From positions 1 through 64,000 of the forward strand of contig JAAFIY010000006.1 in NCBI GenBank assembly GCA_013297985.1: a stretch of 64,000 nucleotides of DNA, read 5' to 3'. Positions 25,851 to 35,542 of this stretch are shown here, in pieces (the stretch's first letter is position 1; every line of letters begins with the position of its first letter). The notes below the pieces were generated by a model. It was given only the letters and a program-made list of their open reading frames with translations, was not told the origin of the DNA and did not search any database. The DNA is from Comamonadaceae bacterium. GTDB taxonomy: Bacteria; Pseudomonadota; Gammaproteobacteria; Burkholderiales; Burkholderiaceae_C. The translations under genes and the position numbers were made by a program.

Positions 25851-26315
25851 ATGCAAATTCGATTGACGGTCAACGGCCAGGCGCGCAGCCTGGACGTGGC
25901 ACCCAACACCTTGCTGGTGAGCGCATTGCGCCAGCACCTTGGTTTGACCGGCACGCACGTGGGTTGCGACACCGCGCAATGTGGCGCCTGCACGGTGCAT
26001 GTCAACGGCCAGGCCATCAAGTCGTGCAACACCTTGGCCGTGCAGCACAACGGCGCGGCGGTCACCACCATTGAAGGCATGGCCACTGCCGACGGCACCA
26101 TGCACCCCATGCAAGCGGCGTTCAAAGACTGCCACGGCCTGCAGTGCGGCTTTTGCACCCCCGGCATGGTGATGAGCGCGGTGGACATCTGCCAGCGCCA
26201 CCCGAACGCCAGCGAAAGCGAAATCCGCGAAGCACTCGAAGGCAACCTGTGCCGCTGCACCGGTTACCAAAACATCGTGCGCGCGGTGCAGCAGGGCCAG
26301 CAGGCCATGGCCTGA
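25851..26315 (+). CDS. coxS: Molybdenum hydroxylase small subunit, two [2Fe-2S] clusters
   Basis: 154 aa with the full CoxS pattern: plant-type ferredoxin ligands C-x4-C-x2-C (CDTAQCGAC) and a later Cys (IKSC), then the helical-bundle ligands CGFCTPGM and CRCTGY. It passes electrons from the molybdenum site to FAD. A strong AAGGAGA site precedes the ATG. It is first in the S-L-M order typical of form II CO-dehydrogenase-like clusters. A 125-bp gap with a hairpin repeat separates it from coxL. Confidence 0.93.
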   Translation: MQIRLTVNGQARSLDVAPNTLLVSALRQHLGLTGTHVGCDTAQCGACTVHVNGQAIKSCNTLAVQHNGAAVTTIEGMATADGTMHPMQAAFKDCHGLQCGFCTPGMVMSAVDICQRHPNASESEIREALEGNLCRCTGYQNIVRAVQQGQQAMA

Positions 26316-26344
26316 GCACACAGCGGTCATTTGAACGTAATGGG

Positions 26345-26396
26345 CCTGCAGCGCCCTTAAATATTGCCTAAGCAGCTACAAAAAAAGTAGCAACCA
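26345..26396 (-). repeat. Hairpin repeat, copy 5 (between coxS and coxL)
   Basis: Minus-strand orientation: GTTGCTACTTTTT..GTAGCTGCTTAGGC, then AAGGGCGCTGCAGGCCC. It begins about 30 bp after the coxS stop, inside an otherwise continuous operon. Confidence 0.85.
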
Positions 26397-26439
26397 CCAG
26401 TTTTGTTGACCTTGTTTGATTTCCGCAGGAGACCTTGAA

Positions 26440-28815
26440 ATGGGTGCCTCAGATTTTTCTAAGTTGCCGCACATCGGCGAAGCCTTGAAGCGCAAGGAAG
26501 ACTATCGCTTCCTCACCGGCGCGGGCCAGTACACCGACGACGTCACCATGGCCAACCAGCGCATGGCGTACTTCGTGCGTTCGCCGCATGCCCATGCGCG
26601 CATCAAAAGCATCGACACGGCGGCGGCCAGCGCCATGCCCGGTGTGGTGCGCATCTTCACCGGCGCCGATGTCGAAGGAAAGATGGGCGGGCTGCCCTGC
26701 GGCTGGCTCATTACCAGCACCGACGGCACGCCCATGAAAGAGCCGCCACACCCCATCTTGGCCCAGGGCAAGGTGCGCTATGTGGGCGACCACGTGGCCA
26801 TGGTGGTCGCCGACACGCTTGAAAACGCCCGCAATGCAGGCGAAGCCGTGGTGGTGGACTACGAAGTGCTGCCCACGGTGACCACGCTCGCCCAAGCCAA
26901 AGCGGCCGGCGTGGCGCTGCACGACGCCGCCCCCAACAACCAGTGCTACAAGTGGGCCATTGGCGACAAAGCGGGCGTGGACGCCGCCTTTGCCACCGCG
27001 CACCACATCACCAAGCTCGATTTGGTCAATAACCGCTTGGTGCCCAACGCCATGGAGCCGCGCGCGGCCATCGGTTCATACAACCGCGCCAGCGACGAAT
27101 ACACGCTGTACGTCTCCAACCAAAACCCGCACGTTGAGCGGCTGCTCATGACGGCTTTTGTGCTGGGCTTGCCCGAACACAAAGTGCGCGTGATCGCGCC
27201 TGACGTGGGCGGCGGCTTTGGCAGCAAGATTTACTTGTATGCCGAAGATGTGGCGCTGACCTGGGGCGCCAAGCAGCTCAATTGCGCCATCAAATGGGTG
27301 GCCGATCGGTCAGAGGCTTTTTTAAGCGACGCCCATGGCCGTGACCACGTGAGCCAGGTCCAGCTAGCCATGGACAAAGACGGCAAATTCTTGGCGCTGC
27401 GGGTGCACACCGACGCCAATATGGGCGCCTATTTGTCCACCTTTGCCACGGCCGTGCCCACCATTCTTTACGCCACGCTGTTGGCGGGCCAATACACCAC
27501 GCCCCAGGTGTATTGCGAGGTGGACGCCTGGTTTACCAACACCGCACCGGTGGATGCCTATCGCGGCGCCGGCCGGCCAGAGGCCACCTATGCGCTGGAG
27601 CGCATCGTCACCCGCGCTGCGTGGGAGCTGGGACTGTCTCAAGACGAAATCCGCAAGCGCAACTTCATCACCACCTTCCCGTATCAGACGCCGGTGGCAC
27701 TGCAGTACGACATTGGTGACTACCACGCCTGCATGAACCAGGCCCAAGAACTCGCCGACGTGGCGGGTTTTGACGCACGCCGCAAAGCGTCTGAAGCCAA
27801 GGGCTTGAAGCGCGGTATTGGCTACAGCAGCTACATCGAAGCCTGCGGCATTGCACCCAGCAACATCGCCGGTGCCTTGGGTGCCCGGGCGGGCTTGTTT
27901 GAATGCGGCGAAATCCGCGTGCACCCCACCGGCAGCGTGACGGTGTTCACCGGCAGCCACAGCCACGGCCAAGGGCATGAGACCACCTTTGCGCAAGTGG
28001 TGGCAGCGCGTTTGGGCATCAGCCCTGATTCTGTCGATGTGGTGCACGGCGACACCGGCCGCGTGCCTTTTGGCATGGGCACCTATGGCAGCCGCAGCAT
28101 CAGCGTGGGCGGCGCAGCCATCATGAAGGCGCTGGACAAAATCGAAGCCAAGGCCAAGAAGATTGCCGCGCATTTGATGGAGGCCAGCGACGCCGACGTG
28201 GACTTTGCCAACGGCGAATTCACCGTACGCGGCACTGACAAAAAGATCCCGTTTGGCACCGTGGCCTTGACGGCCTATGTGCCGCACAACTACCCGCTCG
28301 ACAAGTTGGAGCCGGGCCTGAACGAGACGGCCTTTTACGACCCGACCAACTTTACGTTCCCCGCGGGCACCTACATCTGCGAAGTCGAAGTAGACCCCGC
28401 CACCGGCGTGGTGCGGGTGGATCGGTTTGCGGCCGTGGATGACTTCGGCACCATCATCAACCCCATGATTGTCGAAGGCCAAGTGCACGGCGGCCTGGTG
28501 CAAGGCATTGGCCAGGCACTGCTTGAAAACTGCGTGTATGACCCCGAATCGGGCCAGCTGCTCACCGGCAGCTTTATGGACTACGCCATGCCGCGCGCGG
28601 ATGATTTTCCGCAGTTCAAGCTGGGCCATGTGGTCACGCCCTGCACCCACAACCCGCTGGGTACCAAGGGCTGCGGCGAAGCCGGGGCTATTGGCTCACC
28701 GCCGGCGGTGATGAACGCCGTGCTCGACGCCTTGCGCCCCCTGGGCGTCAAAGACCTGGACATGCCCGCCAGCCCGCACCGCGTGTGGCAGGCCATCCAG
28801 TCGGCCAAGGCTTAA
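26440..28815 (+). CDS. coxL: Molybdenum hydroxylase large subunit, form II CoxL
   Basis: 791 aa from ATG 26440 (GGAG 12 bp upstream). The active-site loop is AYRGAGR (373-379), which marks form II; true aerobic CO dehydrogenases (form I) have AYXCSFR. So CO oxidation should not be assumed; the substrate may be another carbonyl or heterocycle. Other marks are [30 protein letters not shown] and the catalytic Glu in GCGEAGAIG (Glu747). It binds the Mo-molybdopterin-cytosine-dinucleotide cofactor and works as an (SLM)2 complex in the cytoplasm. Confidence 0.93.
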   Translation: MGASDFSKLPHIGEALKRKEDYRFLTGAGQYTDDVTMANQRMAYFVRSPHAHARIKSIDTAAASAMPGVVRIFTGADVEGKMGGLPCGWLITSTDGTPMKEPPHPILAQGKVRYVGDHVAMVVADTLENARNAGEAVVVDYEVLPTVTTLAQAKAAGVALHDAAPNNQCYKWAIGDKAGVDAAFATAHHITKLDLVNNRLVPNAMEPRAAIGSYNRASDEYTLYVSNQNPHVERLLMTAFVLGLPEHKVRVIAPDVGGGFGSKIYLYAEDVALTWGAKQLNCAIKWVADRSEAFLSDAHGRDHVSQVQLAMDKDGKFLALRVHTDANMGAYLSTFATAVPTILYATLLAGQYTTPQVYCEVDAWFTNTAPVDAYRGAGRPEATYALERIVTRAAWELGLSQDEIRKRNFITTFPYQTPVALQYDIGDYHACMNQAQELADVAGFDARRKASEAKGLKRGIGYSSYIEACGIAPSNIAGALGARAGLFECGEIRVHPTGSVTVFTGSHSHGQGHETTFAQVVAARLGISPDSVDVVHGDTGRVPFGMGTYGSRSISVGGAAIMKALDKIEAKAKKIAAHLMEASDADVDFANGEFTVRGTDKKIPFGTVALTAYVPHNYPLDKLEPGLNETAFYDPTNFTFPAGTYICEVEVDPATGVVRVDRFAAVDDFGTIINPMIVEGQVHGGLVQGIGQALLENCVYDPESGQLLTGSFMDYAMPRADDFPQFKLGHVVTPCTHNPLGTKGCGEAGAIGSPPAVMNAVLDALRPLGVKDLDMPASPHRVWQAIQSAKA

Positions 28816-28845
28816 AGACGCCAGACCTCAAGGGAGACACACACC

Positions 28846-29637
28846 ATGTACGCATTCGACTACGAACGTCCCGCATCGCTGGCGGCAGCCAGCGCCCTGG
28901 CCAAAGGCGGCGCCCGTCCGCTGGCTGGTGGCCAAACCCTCATGCCCAGCCTAAAGCTGCGCTTGTCTAACCCCGACAAGCTGGCCGATCTGGCGGGCAT
29001 CAGTGCACTCACCGGCATCAGCCGCCAGGGCAACCACATCGTCATTGGCGCCATGACGCGCCATGCCGACGTGGCGGCCAGCGCCGAGGTGAAAGCGGCC
29101 ATTCCCGGCCTGGCCGCCTTGGCCGGTGGTATTGGTGACCGCGCGGTGCGGGCCATGGGCACCATTGGCGGATCGCTCGCCAACAACGACCCTGCTGCTT
29201 GCTATCCCAGTGCCGCGTTGGCCCTGGGGGCCACCATCGTCACTGACCAGCGTGAGATTGCGGCAGACGACTACTTCAAAGGCGTGTTCACCACCGCGCT
29301 GAATGACGGTGAACTGATCACCGCCGTGAAGTTCCCAGTGCCTACCCGCTCGGCCTACGGCAAGTTCAAACAGCCTGCATCGCGCTTCGCCTTAGTCGGC
29401 GTGTTTGTGGCGCAGACGGCTGCGGGCGTGCGGGTGGCCATAACCGGCGGCGGCAACGGCGTATTTCGCCACAAGGGGCTTGAAGCGGCGCTGTCGGCCA
29501 GCTTCACGCCGCAAGCCGCTGCGGCGGTGGCTGTCAGTGCCGACGGCTTGGCCTCTGATTTGCACGCCAGCGCCGCCTACCGCGCCAACTTGGTGGGGGT
29601 GATGACGCAACGCGCGGTGGCGCAGGCGCTGGGCTGA
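28846..29637 (+). CDS. coxM: Molybdenum hydroxylase medium (FAD) subunit
   Basis: 263 aa. The FAD-binding loops are AGGQTLMPSLKLRL (about residues 27-40) and TIGGSLANNDPA (about 106-117), with GDRAVRAMGTIGG between. It accepts electrons from CoxS and hands them to the respiratory chain or another acceptor. It starts 30 bp after coxL with GGAGA upstream and is followed by a strong terminator, ending the structural S-L-M unit. Confidence 0.93.
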   Translation: MYAFDYERPASLAAASALAKGGARPLAGGQTLMPSLKLRLSNPDKLADLAGISALTGISRQGNHIVIGAMTRHADVAASAEVKAAIPGLAALAGGIGDRAVRAMGTIGGSLANNDPAACYPSAALALGATIVTDQREIAADDYFKGVFTTALNDGELITAVKFPVPTRSAYGKFKQPASRFALVGVFVAQTAAGVRVAITGGGNGVFRHKGLEAALSASFTPQAAAAVAVSADGLASDLHASAAYRANLVGVMTQRAVAQALG

Positions 29638-29660
29638 TCCTTTCGCGGCGCAAACTGCAA

Positions 29661-29696
29661 CCCCGCCCGCGGCAAGGCCACGGTGCGGGGTTTTTT
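29661..29696 (+). terminator. Rho-independent terminator after coxM
   Basis: CCCCGC ... GCGGGG (with further partial inner pairing) followed by six T residues, 24 bp after the coxM stop. Confidence 0.85.
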
Positions 29697-29702
29697 GTCG
29701 GT

Positions 29703-29757
29703 CGCTACAAAAATAATAGCTGCTTGCGCTTATAAACAGGGCGCAATCGGCACTTTT
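29703..29757 (+). repeat. Hairpin repeat, copy 6 (between coxM and coxD)
   Basis: CGCTACAAAAATAATAGC forms an imperfect hairpin, followed by TGCTTGCGC and AGGGCGCAATCGGC. It follows immediately after the coxM terminator. Confidence 0.8.
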
Positions 29758-29774
29758 AGCTTGCAAGCATTTTC

Positions 29775-30719
29775 ATGAACGCCCCCGCAGACACCCCAGC
29801 GCCCGCCTTGGCTTCTATTGACGCGCTCAGCGCAGCTTTGCAAGCCGTGGGCTATTTGCCTGACCGTCGCTTGGCCACTGCGGCCTTTTTGGCTTTGACT
29901 TTGCAGCGCCCCTTGCTGCTCGAAGGCGAGCCCGGCGTGGGCAAGACCGAATTGGCCAAAGCGCTGGCGCAATCGCTGGGCCGCCCGCTGATCCGACTGC
30001 AGTGCTATGACGGGCTTGAGCTGCGCGAAGCCCTGTACGAATGGAACTACGCCGCGCAGCTGCTGCACATCCGCAGCGCCGAAGCCCGCGGTCAGGCCGC
30101 GAGCACGGACACCGGCGCCGCCCAAACGCTAGAGCGCGAGGTGTACCAAGACCGTTACCTGATTCGCCGCCCCTTGCTGCAAGCCTTGCGCACGCCCGCC
30201 CCCGGCGCGGTGCTGCTGATCGATGAAGTGGACCGCGCCGACGAGCCCTTTGAGGCCTTCTTGTTGGAGTATCTGGGCGAATACCAGGTAAGCATTCCCG
30301 AGCTGGGCACCGTACGCGCCTTGGTGCCGCCCATCACCATTCTGACCAGCAACCGCACCCGCGATTTGAACGACGCTGTCAAGCGCCGCTGCCTGTACCA
30401 CTGGCTGGATTACCCGGAGCGCGAACGCGAGCTGGCCATTGTCAAAAGCCGGGTGCCGCAGGCCAGCGCCGCGCTCACCGATCAGGTCACCCGCTTTGTC
30501 AGCCGCCTGCGCAGCCAGCCCTTTGCCGACGCCTTCAGCCGCGCCCCCGGCATTGCCGAAAGCGTGGAATGGGCCAAGGCCTTGGTGGCCTTGGACACCT
30601 TGCAGCTTGACCCCGAAGTGGTGTCTGACACCGCAGGTATTTTGTTCAAGCAGCGCGAAGACATCGCTGCGCTCGACGGCGATCGCATGGCCGCGCTCCT
30701 GAAGCCAGACGAGGCATGA
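29775..30719 (+). CDS. coxD: MoxR-type AAA+ ATPase, CoxD-like
   Basis: 314 aa. Walker A GEPGVGKTELAKAL (about residues 55-68), Walker B LLIDEVDRAD, sensor-1 TSNRTRDLNDAVKRRCL. It is a MoxR-family chaperone ATPase; in Oligotropha CoxD is needed to assemble the Cu/Mo-sulfur active site. Here it is encoded with the VWA partner CoxE (4-bp overlap). It lies after a terminator and a repeat, so it may have its own promoter. Confidence 0.9.
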   Translation: MNAPADTPAPALASIDALSAALQAVGYLPDRRLATAAFLALTLQRPLLLEGEPGVGKTELAKALAQSLGRPLIRLQCYDGLELREALYEWNYAAQLLHIRSAEARGQAASTDTGAAQTLEREVYQDRYLIRRPLLQALRTPAPGAVLLIDEVDRADEPFEAFLLEYLGEYQVSIPELGTVRALVPPITILTSNRTRDLNDAVKRRCLYHWLDYPERERELAIVKSRVPQASAALTDQVTRFVSRLRSQPFADAFSRAPGIAESVEWAKALVALDTLQLDPEVVSDTAGILFKQREDIAALDGDRMAALLKPDEA

Positions 30720-31945
30720 ACCCAGCGCCTGCGGCCCGCGCTGCCGCACCGGTCGTGAGCGCCTCTTTGTACGGCGACGCCCGCAGCGGCAAGCTCAGCA
30801 CCAATGTGGTGGCCTTTGGCCGCGCCCTGCGCCGCGCCGGGGTGCGCATTGATCCGGCACGCATGGCGCTGGCCCAGCAAGCGCTGCAGTGCATTGACTT
30901 AGGGCGCCGCGACGACGTGGCCTATGCGCTTGAATCGGTGTTGGTGCAGCAGGCAGCTGATCGCGCGGTGTTTCGCGAACTGTTCAACGCCTTCTTTCGC
31001 GACCCGGCGGTGGCCAATAAGCTGCTCAGCCAACTGCTGCCACCGGGTGGCAAGGCCGAGCCCACCAAGCAACGCGCCCGAGTGCGCGAAGCGCTCGCAC
31101 CCCAAAAAGCCTTTGGCCAAGAGGCACCCAAGCCGCAAGAAACTGAAGTCAAGCTAGACGCCGCCATGAGCGCCAGCAGCCAACAGGTGCTGCGCCAAGC
31201 CGACTTCAACGCCATGACGGCCAGCGAATTTGCCTTGATGCAGCGCCTGGTGCGCCAGGTGCCTTTGCCCGTACCCCAGCACCCATCACGCCGCCTGCGT
31301 CCCGCCGAGCGCGGTGCCCGCCTGCACTGGCCAGGCGCCTTGCAGCAAGCGGTGCGCCACGGTGGCGAACTGGCGGTATTGCCGCGCCTGCAACGCCGCA
31401 CCGAGCCCTTGCCGCTCTTGGTGCTGATTGATGTCAGCGGCAGCATGGAGCGCTATGCGCGCATGCTGCTGGCGTTTTTGCATGCCGCCACCCAAGAGCT
31501 GCGGCGGCGCGAGGTGTTTGCCTTTGGCACCCATTTAAGTCCGCTCAAACGCGCTTTTGACCAGCGCGACCCGGATGTGATGCTGGAGCACGCAGGCCGC
31601 GCCATCACCGACTTTGCAGGTGGCACGCGCTTGGGCGAAGCGCTGGCACAGTTGCGCGCCGCCCATCCGCGCAGCCTGGTGGGCCGCCGCACCCTGGTGC
31701 TGCTGGTGAGCGACGGGCTAGACACCGGTGACCCAGCCGAACTCAAGCGCGAGGTGCTTTGGCTCAAGCGCCACAGCCGCCGCTTGCTGTGGCTTAACCC
31801 CCTGTTGCGCTTTGCAGGCTACAAGCCCACCGCGCAAGGGGCGGCCTTGTTACATGGCCAAGCAGACGCCATGTTGGCTGTTCACAATCTTGAAAAACTA
31901 CACGACCTGGCCACCCATTTGGCCCAGGTCATGCGGCGCGGATAG
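30716..31945 (+). CDS. coxE: VWA-domain protein, CoxE-like
   Basis: 409 aa. The C-terminal half carries a von Willebrand A domain with the MIDAS motif DVSGSME (about residues 238-244), the Thr in FAGGTRLGEAL and the Asp in VSDGLDTGD. The N-terminal half is helical and charged. MoxR/VWA pairs act together in metal-centre maturation. The start overlaps coxD (ATGA). Confidence 0.9.
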   Translation: MNPAPAARAAAPVVSASLYGDARSGKLSTNVVAFGRALRRAGVRIDPARMALAQQALQCIDLGRRDDVAYALESVLVQQAADRAVFRELFNAFFRDPAVANKLLSQLLPPGGKAEPTKQRARVREALAPQKAFGQEAPKPQETEVKLDAAMSASSQQVLRQADFNAMTASEFALMQRLVRQVPLPVPQHPSRRLRPAERGARLHWPGALQQAVRHGGELAVLPRLQRRTEPLPLLVLIDVSGSMERYARMLLAFLHAATQELRRREVFAFGTHLSPLKRAFDQRDPDVMLEHAGRAITDFAGGTRLGEALAQLRAAHPRSLVGRRTLVLLVSDGLDTGDPAELKREVLWLKRHSRRLLWLNPLLRFAGYKPTAQGAALLHGQADAMLAVHNLEKLHDLATHLAQVMRRG

Positions 31946-31971
31946 CGCCGTCCTTGGGGAGAGACACGCCA

Positions 31972-33072
31972 ATGGAAAACCTCGACGTCGCTGTGCTGCG
32001 CGCTTTGCGCGACTGGCGCAAGAGCGGCAAACGCGCGCTGCTGGCCACGGTGGTGCGCACCTGGGGCAGCTCGCCCCGCCCGGTGGGCAGCATCATGGCG
32101 CTGCAAGAAGACGGCAGCGTGATTGGTTCGGTGTCGGGTGGTTGTATCGAAGACGATCTCATTCACCGCTTTACCCAGGCCTACGCCAGCGCAGGCGCGG
32201 CCCCCAGCGCTGACGCCCAAGCCATCCCCAGCGGCCCGCCGCAGTTTGTTAAATACGGCATCAGCGCCGACGAGGCGCACCGCTTCGGCCTGCCCTGCGG
32301 GGGCACGCTTGAGTTGCTGCTTGAATTTGACCCTGACGCCGCCTTGCTGGCCGCTTTGGTCAGCGCCCTGGAAGCTGGCCGCCTGATGCGCCGACGCACC
32401 CGCCTGGCCGACGGCGCCGTGGCGCTAGAAGGCGCTGACACCCCCACTGAACTCAGCATTGACGCCACTGAGCTGGTCAACACCTTTGGGCCGGAATACC
32501 GCATGCTGCTGATAGGTGCGGGCCAGCTCACCGAATACTTGGCCACCATGGCGCTGTTCAACGGCTTTGCGGTCACGGTGTGCGACCCGCGTGACGAATA
32601 CCGCAGCGCTTGGAGCGTGAGCGGTGTCACGCTGACCCGCGAGATGCCCGACGAAGTCACCCAAGCCTTCAAGGCCGACCGCCGCAGCGCCGTTATTGCC
32701 CTGACGCATGACCCCAAGCTAGACGACTTGGCCTTGCTCGAAGCCCTGGCCACCGAAGCCTTCTACGTGGGCGCCATCGGCAGCCGCCGCAACAACCTGG
32801 CGCGGCGTGAAAGGCTCATTGAGCACTTTGAGCAGACCGAACAATCCCTGCAACGCCTGCGTGGCCCCATCGGCCTGTACATCGGCAGCAAAACCCCAGC
32901 CGAGATCGCAGTCAGCGTGATGGCCGAAGTGCTGGCCGCCAAGAACGGCGTGGCCCTGCCCGAGGGCTTCGACGTCGCCCAAGCCAAAGCCGAGCGCGAA
33001 GCCGCAGGCCTTTTGGCACCCAGCGTGGATGCGCAGGATGTGCTGGTGTGTGGGGTGAGCCGCTCGCACTGA
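31972..33072 (+). CDS. coxI: XdhC/CoxI-family maturation factor
   Basis: 366 aa from ATG 31972 with GGGGAGAG upstream. The N-terminal XdhC_CoxI domain (about residues 10-100) has LLATVVRTWGSSPRPVGSIM and SGGCIEDDLI; the C-terminal Rossmann domain has LLIGAGQLTEYLA and AFYVGAIGSRRN. This family binds the molybdenum cofactor and inserts or sulfurates it in xanthine- and CO-dehydrogenase-type enzymes. It lies 26 bp after coxE, closing the cox accessory set. Confidence 0.9.
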   Translation: MENLDVAVLRALRDWRKSGKRALLATVVRTWGSSPRPVGSIMALQEDGSVIGSVSGGCIEDDLIHRFTQAYASAGAAPSADAQAIPSGPPQFVKYGISADEAHRFGLPCGGTLELLLEFDPDAALLAALVSALEAGRLMRRRTRLADGAVALEGADTPTELSIDATELVNTFGPEYRMLLIGAGQLTEYLATMALFNGFAVTVCDPRDEYRSAWSVSGVTLTREMPDEVTQAFKADRRSAVIALTHDPKLDDLALLEALATEAFYVGAIGSRRNNLARRERLIEHFEQTEQSLQRLRGPIGLYIGSKTPAEIAVSVMAEVLAAKNGVALPEGFDVAQAKAEREAAGLLAPSVDAQDVLVCGVSRSH

Positions 33073-33087
33073 GGTTGAGGCGTAAAA

Positions 33088-33142
33088 ATGGCCACTGCGC
33101 CCATAAATAGGCCGTAAGCAGCTATTTATTTGATAGCAAACG
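33088..33142 (-). repeat. Hairpin repeat, copy 7 (downstream of coxI)
   Basis: Minus-strand orientation: TTTGCTATCAAATAAATAGC, then TGCTTACGGCC and ATGGGCGCAGTGGCC. It begins 16 bp after the coxI stop. Confidence 0.85.
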
Positions 33143-33191
33143 GTTTGTTTGAGTCCGTGTTGGCTTCCTCGGCGAGCTTGCGCACAGCGCC

Positions 33192-33998
33192 ATGAAAGCC
33201 CAAATCAAAGTGCTGCCCACCCACTGGGCTGGTGTGACGGCGGTGCAGGCCGACACCGACCTCTCGTTCGCGCGCCACACCCACGAACAATTCGGCGTGG
33301 GGGTGATGGAGCGAGGTGCCCACAAATCGGCCAGTGGCCGCGGCGCCGTGGTGGCGCGGGCCGGTGACCTCATCACCGTCAACCCCGGTGAGGTGCACGA
33401 CGGCGCACCCATCGGAGACGGCGGCCGCAAGTGGCGCATGCTGTACTTTGATCCCAGTGTCATTGCCACTGCGCTGGCCGACATCGGCGAGCAGCCGCCG
33501 GTGGCCGCCGTGGAGTTCAGCCAGCCGCGATTGCGCCACCCAGCGCTGGCTGAAGCCATCCAAAGGCTCTTCGCCCAACTCTGTGCGCCGCAGGCCAATG
33601 CCCATACAGCCGATCCGCAGGAGCTGATGCTGCGCTGGGTGGCGCAACTGCTGGGCGTGCGGGCCCAGCCAAGGCTTGCCGCGTCCGCAGGCGTGCGCCG
33701 AGCCAAAGCGCGCATCGACGACGACCCGGCGGCCCCCGTTGGTCTGGGTGATCTCGCCGCCGAGGCCGACATCAGTCCCTACCAATTGCTGCGTGCGTTT
33801 ACCAAGATCACCGGCCTGACGCCGCACGCCTATGTGGTGCAACGCCGGGTTGACCTGGCCCGGCGGCTGATTGCGCGCGGCCTGCCCCTGGTGCAGGTGG
33901 CCGCGCAAAGCGGTTTTGCTGACCAAAGCCACATGAACCGACACTTTGTGCGCCGTTACGGCGCATCGCCTGGGGCTTTTGTCATCGCTCGGCGTTGA
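33192..33998 (+). CDS. AraC-family transcriptional regulator
   Basis: 268 aa. The N-terminal cupin-like ligand domain (about residues 10-100; SFARHTHEQFGVGVMERG, NPGEVHDG) is followed by two helix-turn-helix motifs (about 175-265): LAAEADISPYQLLRAFTKITGLTPHAYVVQRRV and VAAQSGFADQSHMNRHFVRRYGASPGAF. The downstream LysE-type exporter starts 62 bp later on the same strand, and AraC-LysE pairs are common, so it probably activates that exporter in response to its substrate. Confidence 0.88.
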   Translation: MKAQIKVLPTHWAGVTAVQADTDLSFARHTHEQFGVGVMERGAHKSASGRGAVVARAGDLITVNPGEVHDGAPIGDGGRKWRMLYFDPSVIATALADIGEQPPVAAVEFSQPRLRHPALAEAIQRLFAQLCAPQANAHTADPQELMLRWVAQLLGVRAQPRLAASAGVRRAKARIDDDPAAPVGLGDLAAEADISPYQLLRAFTKITGLTPHAYVVQRRVDLARRLIARGLPLVQVAAQSGFADQSHMNRHFVRRYGASPGAFVIARR

Positions 33999-34059
33999 CC
34001 CGTGGGTCTGCAATTTTGTTCAAGACCCGTGCGCGCTGACAGGGCAGGATGCGCGGACC

Positions 34060-34671
34060 ATGACATTCGAATTTCTGCTGACCTCATTGATCGTGATCGC
34101 GTCGCCTGGCACCGGCGCGCTGGTCACGATTGCCGCTGGCCTGGCCCGTGGGCCACGCGCGTCCTTGGCGGCGGCTTTGGGCTGCACGCTGGGCGTCGTG
34201 CCGCACATGCTGACGGCCATCACCGGCTTGGCAGCGGTGCTGCACGCCAGCGCAAGCGCTTTTGAGGCGATCAAGTATTTGGGCGTGGCCTATTTGCTCT
34301 ACATGGCCTGGGGGTCGCTGCAGGCAAAAGGGCCGCTGGAGTTTTCTGGCAATGCCAAAAATCAATCTGACGCCCAAGTGATCTGGGACGCCATTTTGGT
34401 GAACCTGCTCAACCCCAAGTTATCGATCTTCTTTGTGGCCTTTTTGCCGCAGTTCCTTACCCAAGATCAAGTGCAGCCTACGCTGCAGATGCTGCAACTT
34501 TCAGCGGTTTTCATGGCGATGAGCTTTGCGGTGTTTGCGCTGTACGGTGTGTTCGCGGCCAGCGTGCGAGACCGTGTGTTGCGCAGCGCCGCGATCATGG
34601 CTTGGACCCGGCGAATCTTTGCCGCCGCGTTCGCGGGCTTGGCGGTCAAGCTGGCTTTTGTTGAGCGCTGA
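34060..34671 (+). CDS. LysE-family amino-acid/metabolite exporter
   Basis: 203 aa from ATG 34060. Five to six membrane helices; the signature SPGTGALVTIAAGLARGPRASLAAALGCTLG (about residues 15-45) and NLLNPKLSIFFVAFLPQF are typical of LysE/RhtB proteins, which export amino acids or related compounds. The substrate is unknown. It sits directly after the AraC gene and is convergent with the LytTR regulator gene, 19 bp away. Confidence 0.88.
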   Translation: MTFEFLLTSLIVIASPGTGALVTIAAGLARGPRASLAAALGCTLGVVPHMLTAITGLAAVLHASASAFEAIKYLGVAYLLYMAWGSLQAKGPLEFSGNAKNQSDAQVIWDAILVNLLNPKLSIFFVAFLPQFLTQDQVQPTLQMLQLSAVFMAMSFAVFALYGVFAASVRDRVLRSAAIMAWTRRIFAAAFAGLAVKLAFVER

Positions 34672-34690
34672 AGGCGCTAGCGGCTTGGGC

Positions 34691-35542
34691 CTACGCGGGC
34701 CTAAACCGCCCCGCATACATGCGCCCCACCGCCAGCCGCTCGGGCCGCTGGCGCAGGTGCACATGCCAGCGGCCCGCTTCGTCGCGTGCGGCGTGCTCGA
34801 TGTGCGGGCTGTTGACGACAGTGCCGCGGTGAATTTGCCAAAACACCAGGGGGTCGAGTTGCGCCAGCAGGTCTTTGAGCGGGGTGCGCAGCAGGTATTC
34901 ATGCTCGGCAGTGAGCACCCGCACGTACTTGTCGGCGGCTTCTAGGTAGACCACTTCGTCAACCGCCACCGGGCGCACCACGGTGTCGCTGCCGTGGCCG
35001 ACGTTGCACATCAGGTGGCGCAGGGGTGTTTGGGGTGCGGGCTCGGCACGGGCTGGCCTGGCGGGCGCGGCAGCGGCGCCCAGGCCACCATGCGCATCCA
35101 GCAGGCCGCGCAGCGCGGCCAGCATGTCGGCGTCGCTGCGTTCGGGTGCTTGCTGGCGCTGCGCCAGCCGCTCTTGCAAGCGCGCCACCGTTTGCGCCAG
35201 GCGCTCGGGGCGCACCGGCTTCATCACATAGTCCACCGCCTGCTGCTCAAAGGCTTGCACCGCGTATTGGTCGTAGGCGGTCACAAACACCAGTAGCGGC
35301 AGGGGCTGCTGGGTGGGCCACGCGTCGGCCAATTCAGCGGCCGCATCCAGGCCCGACAAGGTGGGCATGCGGATGTCTAGAAACAGCACGGCCGGTTGCA
35401 GCGCCAAAGCTTGTTGCACGGCGGCGCGGCCATTGCCCACCACCGCCAGCACCTGCAGCTGCGGCCAGGCGCGCTTGAGCTCTGCTTGCAGCGCCTGGGC
35501 CAGCAGGGGTTCGTCTTCGGCAATGAGTGCGGTGGCCTTCAT
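34691..35542 (-). CDS. LytTR-family response regulator
   Basis: 283 aa. The receiver domain (1-125) has the acidic pair ED10-11, phosphoacceptor Asp56 (LFLDIRMP), a Thr in VTAYDQYAVQAF and Lys in YVMKPVRP. An Ala/Pro-rich linker leads to a LytTR DNA-binding domain (about 175-283; VYLEAADKYVRVL, FWQIHRGTVVN). It is the cognate regulator of the kinase encoded upstream, whose stop it overlaps by 4 bp. Confidence 0.92.
   Translation of the reverse strand: MKATALIAEDEPLLAQALQAELKRAWPQLQVLAVVGNGRAAVQQALALQPAVLFLDIRMPTLSGLDAAAELADAWPTQQPLPLLVFVTAYDQYAVQAFEQQAVDYVMKPVRPERLAQTVARLQERLAQRQQAPERSDADMLAALRGLLDAHGGLGAAAAPARPARAEPAPQTPLRHLMCNVGHGSDTVVRPVAVDEVVYLEAADKYVRVLTAEHEYLLRTPLKDLLAQLDPLVFWQIHRGTVVNSPHIEHAARDEAGRWHVHLRQRPERLAVGRMYAGRFRPA

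Noticed and set aside
26440-28815. Reading coxL as a true carbon-monoxide dehydrogenase
   Set aside because: The active-site loop is AYRGAGR (form II), not the AYXCSFR loop of enzymes known to oxidise CO.
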